A stretch of DNA of 64,000 bases. Origin: UBA11591 sp040220895 (lineage in GTDB: Bacteria; Bacteroidota; Bacteroidia; Flavobacteriales_E; Vicingaceae). The DNA lies in NCBI GenBank assembly GCA_040220895.1, contig JAVJVY010000009.1:21674-85673 (forward strand), written 5' to 3'. The notes under the pieces are model-generated. The model made no database searches, was not told the DNA's origin, and saw only the letters and a program-made list of their open reading frames with translations. Position 1 is the stretch's first letter, and every line of letters begins with the position of its first letter. Position numbers and translations under genes: made by a program. Positions 8,786-16,381 of this stretch are shown here, piece by piece.

Positions 8786-8812
8786 TCATTATTTAGCGCC
8801 GTTAAAATGACT

Positions 8813-8820
8813 TATTTTTG
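8813..8820 (+). promoter_or_regulatory. TAnnTTTG -7 box for the GT9 gene
   Basis: TATTTTTG, an exact consensus match, 26 nt upstream of the GTG start, in the 73-bp divergent region shared with tatD. Confidence 0.4.
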
Positions 8821-8846
8821 GCGGCTAATCCAAGTAAGGCTCGTCA

Positions 8847-9830
8847 GTGAAAACCAAAATACTCGTCATCCGATTCAGTTCAATCGGTGATATCATGTTA
8901 ACTACACCCATAGTTCGTTGTCTCAGCCAACAGATCCATGGTGAATGCCAGATTCATTTTCTGGTGAAGTCCAAGTTCATGAACATCCTGCAAATAAATC
9001 CCTATGTCGATGTACTACATCTTTTTGACAACAACCTGAAAGAAGTGGTAAAAGGATTGGAGGACGAAGGCTTTCATTACATCATCGACCTTCACAAGAA
9101 TCTGCGGACGGCCTACGTGAAACGCCATATTAAAGGGATGCATTTCACCTTTGATAAATTGAACGTCCAAAAGTGGATACTGGTCAATTTTGGCATTGAT
9201 TTACTCCCGGACAACCATATTGTGGATCGCTATTTTCAGGCCGTAAAGACCTTGGGAATTTCGAATGACGGCAAGGGCCTCGACTATTTCATTCCTCAAT
9301 CCGAGCATATCAATACAGTGGACCGTTTTGGAAAAGCAGCCGGTGAATACCTGGTTTATGCTATCGGAGCGGCCCATGAGGGTAAAAAATTACCCTTTCA
9401 CCACATGGATAGTTTGTGTGCTATGATCGATAAACCATTGGTGCTATTAGGGGGAAAAGAAGACGAAAAAAAAGGGGTGGAATTGTCCGAGAAACACGCA
9501 CATGTAATCAACATGTGCGGCAAGACCAATATTCATGGCTCGGCGTCAATTATTAAGCAATCGCGACTGGTTATCAGCCACGATTCTGGCATGATGCATG
9601 TGGCCGCCGCCTTCAAGAAAAAGATCATTTCCATCTGGGGTGCGACGGTGCCAAAGTTCGGTATGTCCCCTTATATGCCTGACCCTGCTTCCGTGATGAT
9701 ACAGGCCGATCACCTCAAATTCAGGCCGACTTCCAAACTGGGTAATCGCGATTCAAAGCGCGAGCGCCGTGCGACCGAAGAAATAGACCTGCAGAAGATT
9801 GTTCAGGCCGTCGTGCAATTATGGGACTAA
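8847..9830 (+). CDS. Glycosyltransferase family 9 (ADP-heptose:LPS heptosyltransferase-like)
   Basis: A 327-aa GT-B fold enzyme of family 9, which builds the inner core of lipopolysaccharide from ADP-heptose. It begins K-I-L-V-I-R-F-S-S-I-G-D-I-M-L-T-T-P, the family's N-terminal signature, and has the nucleotide-sugar site around S-H-D-S-G-M-M-H-V-A-A-A and I-S-I-W-G-A-T. The start is GTG at 8847. Exact acceptor and sugar cannot be decided. Eight consecutive A bases fall inside the gene near 9467. Confidence 0.88.
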   Translation: MKTKILVIRFSSIGDIMLTTPIVRCLSQQIHGECQIHFLVKSKFMNILQINPYVDVLHLFDNNLKEVVKGLEDEGFHYIIDLHKNLRTAYVKRHIKGMHFTFDKLNVQKWILVNFGIDLLPDNHIVDRYFQAVKTLGISNDGKGLDYFIPQSEHINTVDRFGKAAGEYLVYAIGAAHEGKKLPFHHMDSLCAMIDKPLVLLGGKEDEKKGVELSEKHAHVINMCGKTNIHGSASIIKQSRLVISHDSGMMHVAAAFKKKIISIWGATVPKFGMSPYMPDPASVMIQADHLKFRPTSKLGNRDSKRERRATEEIDLQKIVQAVVQLWD

Positions 9831-9945
9831 GGGTTTCTGAAGTATGATGTTAAATTTTTGATGTTCAAGAGTCCTCAAAAAAAGCTCCGTAACGTCAACG
9901 CCAATTCATAGCCGTGAATTTTATACCGCTTGCTGGCCTTGCGTT

Positions 9946-9953
9946 TAATTTTG
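9946..9953 (+). promoter_or_regulatory. TAnnTTTG -7 box upstream of the C_GCAxxG_C_C gene
   Basis: TAATTTTG matches the consensus exactly; the predicted transcript start near 9958 is compatible with either the TTG at 9986 or the ATG at 10022. The rest of the 9831-9985 gap shows nothing else. Confidence 0.4.
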
Positions 9954-10021
9954 TTCTAAACTGACCCTGGTCATTGTAAATAGGATTGAAGCTTCTTACC
10001 TTAAAGGCAAAGCCCCAAGTC

Positions 10022-10846
10022 ATGTCAATCACCGAAAAGAATGATGCAAAAAAGGTATTTCGAAAATTGGGAACCTGTTCGAGAACCTTTACATACCTGC
10101 TAAATCGAGAATTTGGAAATACCGACGAATTGCATGAACGCGCCGCAGATCCCTTAGCCGGTGGAATATTTCAAAACGGCTATCAATGCGGTATGTTGTG
10201 GGGTTCTTCACTTGCGGTGGGTGCCGAAGCATACAGAACGTATCCAGAAATTGAAATGGCGATTCCAATTACCGTGCTTGCTACCCAGAACATTATGAAG
10301 TCTTATAGCGAAAGTGAAGATACCTTCCTTTGCAAAGACGTGACCCAATGCGATTTTAAAAACAAATGGAGTTTTGCCAAATACATGATTAGTGGTCGCT
10401 TTTTGTATTGCTTCAAGCTTGCCGAAAAATGGGCGCCCAAAGCCATCGAAGCCGCCAAGAAAGGGCTTAACCACGATCAATCCTCCGTGGTTTTCTCCAG
10501 CTCTAATTGTGCCAGCGAAACCGCCAGGAGATTGGGGGCATCTAAAGAACAAATGGTCATGGTTGCAGGTTTTGCAGGTGGACTTGGGTTAAGTGGAAGC
10601 GCATGTGGTGCACTCAGTGCAGCTATTTGGATGAGAACCATAAAATGGTGTACCGAAAACCCTAAAAAAACTTCCATGTCTAACCCCTATGCAAAAGCCA
10701 CAATAGAAGAGTTCGACCAAGCCACTGATGGAAGAATCCTGTGCGCTGATCTTGCCAATCGATCATTCAACACATTTGAAGATCACATCGAATACATGAA
10801 AGAAGGTGGGTGTGCGAACCTAATTACCGCCCTGACACCGGCATAA
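10022..10846 (+). CDS. C_GCAxxG_C_C family protein (putative redox protein)
   Basis: A 274-aa cysteine-containing protein. The segment A-G-G-L-G-L-S-G-S-A-C-G-A-L-S-A-A-I, followed by T-I-K-W-C, fits the C_GCAxxG_C_C family, and an earlier G-Y-Q-C-G-M-L-W-G resembles a partner motif. The family is thought to be redox-related, but no reaction is established. No signal peptide is seen. The ATG at 10022 is chosen; an in-frame TTG at 9986 would add 12 residues. It converges on the blh gene with only 17 nt between the stops. Confidence 0.7.
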   Translation: MSITEKNDAKKVFRKLGTCSRTFTYLLNREFGNTDELHERAADPLAGGIFQNGYQCGMLWGSSLAVGAEAYRTYPEIEMAIPITVLATQNIMKSYSESEDTFLCKDVTQCDFKNKWSFAKYMISGRFLYCFKLAEKWAPKAIEAAKKGLNHDQSSVVFSSSNCASETARRLGASKEQMVMVAGFAGGLGLSGSACGALSAAIWMRTIKWCTENPKKTSMSNPYAKATIEEFDQATDGRILCADLANRSFNTFEDHIEYMKEGGCANLITALTPA

Positions 10847-10863
10847 TGCCAATTAAGTCATCA

Positions 10864-11808
10864 TTAAGAATACTCATTCGCATTTCTAATTGGTTTTGAA
10901 AGTGCTGAGCTCTTCTCATAAAAACGTTTCATAACAAAAACGTGTGGTAATGTTATAGATGAAAAAACGATTAGGAGTGCAAGCAAGTAGGACATTGAAA
11001 TAATACTATACTCGATTAAAACAACCATTACACACATTCCTATGATCGACAATAGGGTCAGAGGCGAAAGTATTTTAACAAATTCCCAAGAACCCTTTAT
11101 CGTCTTTTTGGCACGTAAAAAATGAAATTCTTCACGCATCACTTTCATGGAATGCAACAACACAAAATATAAGCTAAACCCAACAATTAGTGGAAAGAGG
11201 AAAAAACTTAGCTGGATGATTCCAAGTGTAATAAGTTCCATGAAAAATGATTCGGTACTCAGCTGAGTAATTCCGGTGAATCTCAAAAGGAAGAGTAAAA
11301 AAATAATGTGAGAAGAAAAGAAAACAATGATGATTGCTAAGCGATTGTGCAAAAGGCCCAGTGAGGCTACATCAGGATATTTCGAAATGAGTGCGGTTAT
11401 CTCATCCGAATTCCAAAATATAAGTCCCGAAAGTAAAGCGCTGCCCCAAATAAAGTAGAAAATTGCATGTGTAAAGGTCTCTTTCTTAAAGTAATGTGAA
11501 AATTGCGACTGACCAAAATGATAAGCAGATAGCATTAAAAATAATCCATAGCCCACAACGGGCAGAAAGATCCAACATAAAATATTGACGAGAATAATCC
11601 CAATGTAAACGGAGAAAAAAAGAAGATCGGAAACATTGTTTTCCAATTGATAAAGGCGATTGTCGATCGCTCCATGCGGCATACCAAGAAAAATTGTGGC
11701 TGCCAGGCAAGCGGATTCAATAAGTTCTGAGGCCTCAGTCGAACTGCCTGAGAATGCCGCTAGGAAAGCAAAGAAGAATGCAATAAATATGAAACTTGAC
11801 GTCGACAT
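10864..11808 (-). CDS. blh: Brp/Blh-family beta-carotene 15,15'-dioxygenase
   Basis: An integral membrane oxygenase that splits beta-carotene into two retinal molecules, the chromophore of the adjacent rhodopsin. The 314-aa protein has about eight membrane helices and the Blh histidine motifs: G-M-P-H-G-A-I-D (His45), S-A-Y-H-F-G-Q-S-Q-F (His97), L-L-H-S-M-K and L-P-H-V-F-V-M-K near the C-terminus, expected to hold the iron. It lies 52 nt downstream of the proteorhodopsin gene on the same strand, so the two probably form one transcript. No crt genes for beta-carotene itself are in this window. Confidence 0.93.
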   Translation of the reverse strand: MSTSSFIFIAFFFAFLAAFSGSSTEASELIESACLAATIFLGMPHGAIDNRLYQLENNVSDLLFFSVYIGIILVNILCWIFLPVVGYGLFLMLSAYHFGQSQFSHYFKKETFTHAIFYFIWGSALLSGLIFWNSDEITALISKYPDVASLGLLHNRLAIIIVFFSSHIIFLLFLLRFTGITQLSTESFFMELITLGIIQLSFFLFPLIVGFSLYFVLLHSMKVMREEFHFLRAKKTIKGSWEFVKILSPLTLLSIIGMCVMVVLIEYSIISMSYLLALLIVFSSITLPHVFVMKRFYEKSSALSKPIRNANEYS

Positions 11809-11860
11809 GATAAATCATTGAAGAGGAAGGCAAGGGACTCCTCTTCAATAAATTTTGAAA

Positions 11861-12610
11861 TCAGGCGGTTACTGATTCAGCTTTTGCCGATTCAGAAATT
11901 GCAATGTTGTACACCACTAAGCCAAATCCGATTTTATTTATGACATCAGCAATATTATAGAATAGATCTACATTTCCAGAGCCCCAGCCAAAAGCGATAT
12001 TTAACCAACCACCAGGCATGCACATGTATCCAATTGGGTAAATGGCCCAACCCACCAGAACAAACCAGGCTAGTGTCCGCACCCCTCTTTTCACTGCTAC
12101 ACTGTTTGAGGCCTCAGCCAATTTAGCTACTTCACCCATCCAGGCCGTATATAGAATATAAATGTATCCCAGGGTTGAAAGGAATCCGTACATAACTGAG
12201 TGGGACGTGCTTCCTCCTTCTGGATTAAAGGCCTCACCAATGTAACCCATTACGAGCATCCATACCGAAGCCACAATAAGTTTCCATAGCAAACCGGTCT
12301 TGGCTCCAGCAGCCTTGGTAAGTAAATAGAACTCCACACACATTAGTGGTACCGTCAGGGTCCAGTCAATGTAGCGAAGTGAGGTTGGATTCTCACCAGT
12401 TGCGAGGTAATAATCGCGCATGTAATAGTAATGCACTGCGGCGATAAAAGTGATCAGTCCGGAAACAAGTAGTGAAAGCTTCCACTTACCGTCAACCCGA
12501 CCTCGTTCAAAGAAAAAGAAAATTGAGGACGCCAGCATAGCCATATAGCCAGTAAAAAAGGTAAAGGCAACTGCGTCGTCTTTCGGAATATTTAAAATCT
12601 CTGCGATCAT
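11861..12610 (-). CDS. Proteorhodopsin, green-type light-driven proton pump
   Basis: A 249-aa seven-helix retinal protein. Key residues can be placed against green proteorhodopsin: proton acceptor Asp82 in R-Y-I-D-W-T-L-T (D97), Thr86 (T101), donor Glu93 (E108), so the D-T-E pump motif is complete; His60 (H75) pairs with the acceptor; Asp222 (D227) and the retinal Lys226 in D-V-I-N-K-I-G (K231). The spectral tuning position is Met90 (equivalent to 105), which predicts green absorption, as in marine flavobacteria. It would export protons in light and supply energy during carbon shortage. Followed by blh, which supplies retinal. Confidence 0.97.
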   Translation of the reverse strand: MIAEILNIPKDDAVAFTFFTGYMAMLASSIFFFFERGRVDGKWKLSLLVSGLITFIAAVHYYYMRDYYLATGENPTSLRYIDWTLTVPLMCVEFYLLTKAAGAKTGLLWKLIVASVWMLVMGYIGEAFNPEGGSTSHSVMYGFLSTLGYIYILYTAWMGEVAKLAEASNSVAVKRGVRTLAWFVLVGWAIYPIGYMCMPGGWLNIAFGWGSGNVDLFYNIADVINKIGFGLVVYNIAISESAKAESVTA

Positions 12611-12636
12611 AATGTTAAGTTTATGGTTATCAGGGA

Positions 12637-12644
12637 CGAAAGTA
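12637..12644 (-). promoter_or_regulatory. Probable -7 box of the rhodopsin promoter
   Basis: Minus-strand TACTTTCG fits TAnnTTYG, a variant that also precedes aspS, the M28 peptidase and the SPOR gene in this window. It sits 26 nt upstream of the ATG, with the inner half of the inverted repeat falling where the -33 element would lie. Confidence 0.35.
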
Positions 12645-12649
12645 GTAAA

Positions 12650-12694
12650 AATATTGTTTTGTTTAACTTTTATTGTTTTTTGTTAAACAATATT
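12650..12694. promoter_or_regulatory. Inverted repeat upstream of proteorhodopsin (candidate operator)
   Basis: Half-sites GTTTAAC (12661-12667) and GTTAAAC (12682-12688) are perfect inverted copies with centres 21 bp apart, two helical turns. Outer arms AATATTG (12650-12656) and CAATATT (12688-12694) extend the symmetry. The spacer is T-rich. The arrangement suits a dimeric regulator acting on the rhodopsin promoter; no regulator gene is adjacent, so this is inference. Confidence 0.5.
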
Positions 12695-12771
12695 TGCTTA
12701 AACATCACATCGTAATGTTTATCTAATCAACTCAGGGTTAACATTAGAACATGATTTTGGTGTAATAGAAT

Positions 12772-12792
12772 GTTGTTTGCCTGGCAAACAAC
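12772..12792. promoter_or_regulatory. Perfect 21-bp palindrome
   Basis: GTTGTTTGCC and GGCAAACAAC flank a single central T. With no loop room and no T-run on either side it looks more like a protein-binding site than a terminator. It lies about 160 bp upstream of the proteorhodopsin start. Confidence 0.45.
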
Positions 12793-12824
12793 TATTCAAG
12801 AAGCGTTCCTACGGGAGGATATTC

Positions 12825-12865
12825 CAAAAAAGACCTCTTAGACGGGGAAATGAGTCCCCGACTAA
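12825..12865 (-). terminator. Probable terminator of the acyl-CoA thioesterase gene
   Basis: Stem CGGGGA (12843-12848) with TCCCCG (12855-12860), extended by TTAG/CTAA across one A-A mismatch. Read on the minus strand it follows the thioesterase stop and is succeeded after a few bases by TCTTTTTT. Confidence 0.6.
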
Positions 12866-12887
12866 AAACTAATAATCTGCTTGGTTT

Positions 12888-13403
12888 TTAATCCTCGGGG
12901 AAAAAAAGTGCTTTCAATTCAGTGGCGTCCTCTGGCTTCATCTTCTTGGATAGAATCAGGCTTAATTGCCTTCTGCGAAGGGCTCCCTTATAGCGCTCTT
13001 TTTGGATGTCAGTTTCGGGACGGACTTCAGGTACCTCGATCGGACTTCCGAGTTGGTCAACAGCTACAAAGGTATAGATGGCCGTGCTTGTCATTCTCTT
13101 TTTACCGCTTCCGCTTTCAACGTATACATCTACAAATACTTCCATCGATGATTTAAACGAGCGCGACAATTCCGCTTCAAAAGTGACAATGTCACCCAGT
13201 CGGATAGGTTCATCAAAGGCCACATTATTCACGGCCGCCGTAACCACCACCCTGCTGCAGTGACGGTGGGCAGCAATAGCGGCAGCGATGTCTATCCAGT
13301 GCAATAACTTGCCTCCCCTTAAGTTTCCAAGCGTGTTTGTGTCATTGGGAAGGACAATTTCTGTTTTGATGCAACGGCTTTCCGTAGGACTTTTAGCATT
13401 CAT
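12888..13403 (-). CDS. Acyl-CoA thioesterase, hotdog fold (YciA/BACH type)
   Basis: A 171-aa hotdog thioesterase that hydrolyses acyl-CoA to free acid and CoA. It shows the family sequence L-P-N-D-T-N-T-L-G-N-L-R-G-G-K-L-L-H-W-I-D, with the catalytic Asn/Asp region, then A-A-I-A-A-H-R-H and V-A-F-D-E-P-I-R-L-G-D. The C-terminal 40 residues are a charged tail usual for the cytosolic acyl-CoA hydrolase type. A TAACTTTG box (13432-13439, minus strand) overlaps the end of the upstream SPOR gene, so it may have its own promoter. Confidence 0.88.
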   Translation of the reverse strand: MNAKSPTESRCIKTEIVLPNDTNTLGNLRGGKLLHWIDIAAAIAAHRHCSRVVVTAAVNNVAFDEPIRLGDIVTFEAELSRSFKSSMEVFVDVYVESGSGKKRMTSTAIYTFVAVDQLGSPIEVPEVRPETDIQKERYKGALRRRQLSLILSKKMKPEDATELKALFFPED

Positions 13404-13436
13404 GATCGATTAATTAAATGAGCAAGAGGGTCAAAG

Positions 13437-14453
13437 TTACTTCTTAAGCAACCAGGCTTGGGGATTCTCTACGGATTTTACCCTGTGCAGCAGTTCTTGG
13501 GCTTCATCTTTTGAGGAATAACTTCCATAGCTCACCACATTGAGTCCTTTGTGAAGCCCCGGCATGTTTGCAGCAAATCCCTTCTTTTTTAATTTCTTGT
13601 GCAATTTCCTGGCGTTATCTTCTACGCCGAAACAACCCGCCACTACGTGATATGGACCTAATGAATTCATTTCCAGCTTGACGTTGTCCCGCAACTTGAC
13701 AACCAGATTTTCACCCGCTAAGGAATAATTTATAAAATCTGCCGTCGATCTTTCTATTTCCTGACTGATGTTCTCGGTGGTAATTTCGGACTCCCGAGTC
13801 ACTGGGTATTCGAATGGTGCGTAAAGACTCGTTTCCTTATTGAAAACATTCATACCAATTCTTGCTAGCTGCCGTGAATCGATTAAATCCAATTTTAGGG
13901 TGGTCAACGCAATAATAGAAATAACGGCCGCAGCTGATGAATAATTAGCGAGTTTATCCCAAGAAAAAGTCCTTCCCTTTTCTGTGACAGGCAAATCTTT
14001 TCGGGTGGACTGAACAACTTTAAGCTCGAGCTTTTTCTGCACTGGCAGTGATTGAAAAACAGTCAGCCCAAAAGAATCGAGCAAATAGTTTACCCCCTTT
14101 TCTACCTCAAATACCAGATGGCCTTCCCGATTACTGCTAAATGTGCCGACCCCTTCAAGGTTAACCGAGCGACCCTCTTTAAGTATTTTCTTCCACGCAA
14201 CGACCTCCTGGTCAATCATTTTTAGCGCCAGTTCAAAACTAGTTCCAGAGTGCAGAGCGATGTGTTGAGCCAATAAACCATCATTAGACACTAATAATCG
14301 ATTAAAGCTAATACGCTTTCCTGGGGGATAAAATTTATGTTGAACGGGGTGAATGTGGGCTGCTTCATAGTTGCCTACAAAAGCTCCCAGTCCGGGAATC
14401 ACAACGCAATCATAGCGGTATAGAAGATGGCGAATTGCAATAGAAATATCCAT
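13437..14453 (-). CDS. HU-CCDC81 and SPOR domain membrane protein
   Basis: A 338-aa protein that starts with a domain like the bacterial HU-CCDC81 pair (I-R-H-L-L-Y-R-Y-D-C-V-V-I-P-G-L-G-A-F-V-G-N-Y, residues 7-29, continuing to about 130), has one hydrophobic segment near residues 175-190, and ends in a SPOR domain (about 260-338) containing Y-H-V-V-A-G-C-F and G-L-N-V-V-S-Y-G-S-Y-S-S. SPOR domains bind denuded peptidoglycan at division sites, so a role in division or cell-wall work is likely. A TACCTTCG box lies 16 nt upstream of the start. Confidence 0.82.
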   Translation of the reverse strand: MDISIAIRHLLYRYDCVVIPGLGAFVGNYEAAHIHPVQHKFYPPGKRISFNRLLVSNDGLLAQHIALHSGTSFELALKMIDQEVVAWKKILKEGRSVNLEGVGTFSSNREGHLVFEVEKGVNYLLDSFGLTVFQSLPVQKKLELKVVQSTRKDLPVTEKGRTFSWDKLANYSSAAAVISIIALTTLKLDLIDSRQLARIGMNVFNKETSLYAPFEYPVTRESEITTENISQEIERSTADFINYSLAGENLVVKLRDNVKLEMNSLGPYHVVAGCFGVEDNARKLHKKLKKKGFAANMPGLHKGLNVVSYGSYSSKDEAQELLHRVKSVENPQAWLLKK

Positions 14454-14566
14454 GGTGATGTTGTATTCACGAAGGTATCACTTTCTTGTGAAATCCATTG
14501 AAAGAGCAGGTAAATTCTACTGGAGGCATCCATAAAAATCATGGGCTTGAACTTGCTTAAAGTGTT

Positions 14567-14574
14567 TATTTTTG
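14567..14574 (+). promoter_or_regulatory. TAnnTTTG -7 box for uvrC
   Basis: TATTTTTG, an exact match, ending 4 nt before the GTG start codon. A TTG lies 17 nt upstream of the box (14547-14549). The spacing predicts a leaderless message. Confidence 0.5.
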
Positions 14575-14578
14575 AGTC

Positions 14579-16381
14579 GTGTCAGAAGTAAAGGATCCCG
14601 TGTTAAAAGCTAAGCTGAAGTCTCTCCCTTCGAAGGCCGGCGTATACCAGTTTAGTAATAAAGAGGGCGAGATTATTTACGTTGGCAAAGCAAAGAACTT
14701 AAAGTCTCGGGTAAATTCTTACTTCAATAAGCTGTCGTTCGAAAGTGCCAAGACTAAGCTACTTGTAAGAAAGATCGCCGACGTCAGGTACATCGTGGTG
14801 GCCAGTGCATATGAGGCTTTACTCCTTGAAAATAACATGATCAAGAAGTATCAGCCCCGCTACAATATCCAGCTCAAGGACGATAAGACGTATCCATTTA
14901 TCTGTGTCAAGAAAGAGCGCTTTCCACGTGTTTTTTCAACCAGGAATGTCGTCAAGGACGGTTCAGATTATTTTGGACCCTATGCATCGGTAAAAATGAT
15001 GAATACCCTCCTCGATCTTATCAGGCAACTCTATCCCTTACGAAATTGCACCTTCGATTTAAGTGACGCCAATGTGAGTTCTGGGAAATTCAAAGTTTGT
15101 CTTGAATACCACGTAAAGAACTGCCTTGGGCCGTGTGAAGGTTTGCAGATGGAATCAGACTACAACCAATCGATCTCAGACATTAAGAACATTCTTCGCG
15201 GGCATTCCCATCAAGTAATGGAACACCTCAAGGATCGGATGAAAAATTATGCAGGAGAACTTGAATTCGAGAAAGCAGAAATGGTGCGCAGCAAATTAGA
15301 TATTCTGAGTAATTTCAAGGGTAAATCAACGGTTGTGAGCCCCAGGATCAGCAACTTGGATGTGTTCTCCATGATCGATGACAAGGAAAGTGTTTTTGTG
15401 AATTACCTTAAAGTTGTCGACGGGGCCATCATTCAAGGTCATACCATTGAGATAAAGCGTAAAATGGATGAAGATGCCAAGGATCTCATGTCGCTCGCCA
15501 TTGCTGAATTACGCCAGCGTTTTCAAAGTAATTCGAAAGAAATCGTCATGCCTTTTAAAATTGACCTGCCAATTCCCGACGTCAAATTCACCTATGCGCA
15601 AAGGGGAGATAAAAAGGATCTACTCAAACTTTCAGAGCGCAATGCCCGTTTTTTCATGCTCGACAAACTAAAGCGCATGGAACAAGTAGATCCCGAACAA
15701 TACACCGAAAAATTACTGAAACAGGTAAAAGCCGATCTTCGACTTCCGGAAATTCCGAAAAGGATCGAATGCTTTGACAATTCCAACATACAGGGATCGG
15801 ATGCCGTAGCAGCATGTGTGGTATTCAAAAATGGAAAACCGGCAAAGAAAGAATACAGGCATTTTAATATTAAGACCGTCACAGGCCCCGACGACTTTGC
15901 CAGTATGAGCGAGATTATTCTTCGCAGGTATAAACGGTTATTGGATGAAAAAAGTGAGCTTCCCGAGCTGATTGTGATCGATGGAGGTAAAGGTCAACTC
16001 AGTGCCGCCTTAACCAGCCTTGATGCGCTCGGACTTAGAGGTAAAATCAGCATCATCGGTATCGCAAAAAAACTGGAAGAGATCTATTTTCCGGGAGACA
16101 GCTTCCCCATGTACCTTGACAAACGCTCGCAAACCTTGAAACTTATTCAGCACATGCGGAATGAAGCACATCGCTTTGGCATTACACATCACAGAAATCG
16201 CCGATCTAAATCAAGCATTCAAAGTACCCTTGGAAATATCAAAGGCATTGGTCCTGAAACAGAAAAAGTCTTGTTAAAAAAATACAAGTCGCTTAAAAAG
16301 ATCAAGGAGTGCAAGGAGGAAGAATTAGCCGCACTGGTAGGTGCGGCCAGGGCAAAAATCGTTTTTGAGAGTTTACACTAA
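14579..16381 (+). CDS. uvrC: UvrABC excinuclease subunit C
   Basis: Makes the two incisions of nucleotide excision repair. The 600-aa product has the N-terminal GIY-YIG nuclease (K-A-G-V-Y-Q-F ... I-I-Y-V-G-K-A-K-N-L-K-S-R-V), the central UvrB-binding UVR helix (about residues 205-240), the RNase H-like second nuclease with I-E-C-F-D-N-S-N-I-Q-G and V-I-D-G-G-K-G-Q-L, and a C-terminal helix-hairpin-helix pair (G-N-I-K-G-I-G-P-E-T-E). The start is GTG at 14579. The last 4 nt overlap the convergent gpsA. Confidence 0.96.
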   Translation: MSEVKDPVLKAKLKSLPSKAGVYQFSNKEGEIIYVGKAKNLKSRVNSYFNKLSFESAKTKLLVRKIADVRYIVVASAYEALLLENNMIKKYQPRYNIQLKDDKTYPFICVKKERFPRVFSTRNVVKDGSDYFGPYASVKMMNTLLDLIRQLYPLRNCTFDLSDANVSSGKFKVCLEYHVKNCLGPCEGLQMESDYNQSISDIKNILRGHSHQVMEHLKDRMKNYAGELEFEKAEMVRSKLDILSNFKGKSTVVSPRISNLDVFSMIDDKESVFVNYLKVVDGAIIQGHTIEIKRKMDEDAKDLMSLAIAELRQRFQSNSKEIVMPFKIDLPIPDVKFTYAQRGDKKDLLKLSERNARFFMLDKLKRMEQVDPEQYTEKLLKQVKADLRLPEIPKRIECFDNSNIQGSDAVAACVVFKNGKPAKKEYRHFNIKTVTGPDDFASMSEIILRRYKRLLDEKSELPELIVIDGGKGQLSAALTSLDALGLRGKISIIGIAKKLEEIYFPGDSFPMYLDKRSQTLKLIQHMRNEAHRFGITHHRNRRSKSSIQSTLGNIKGIGPETEKVLLKKYKSLKKIKECKEEELAALVGAARAKIVFESLH

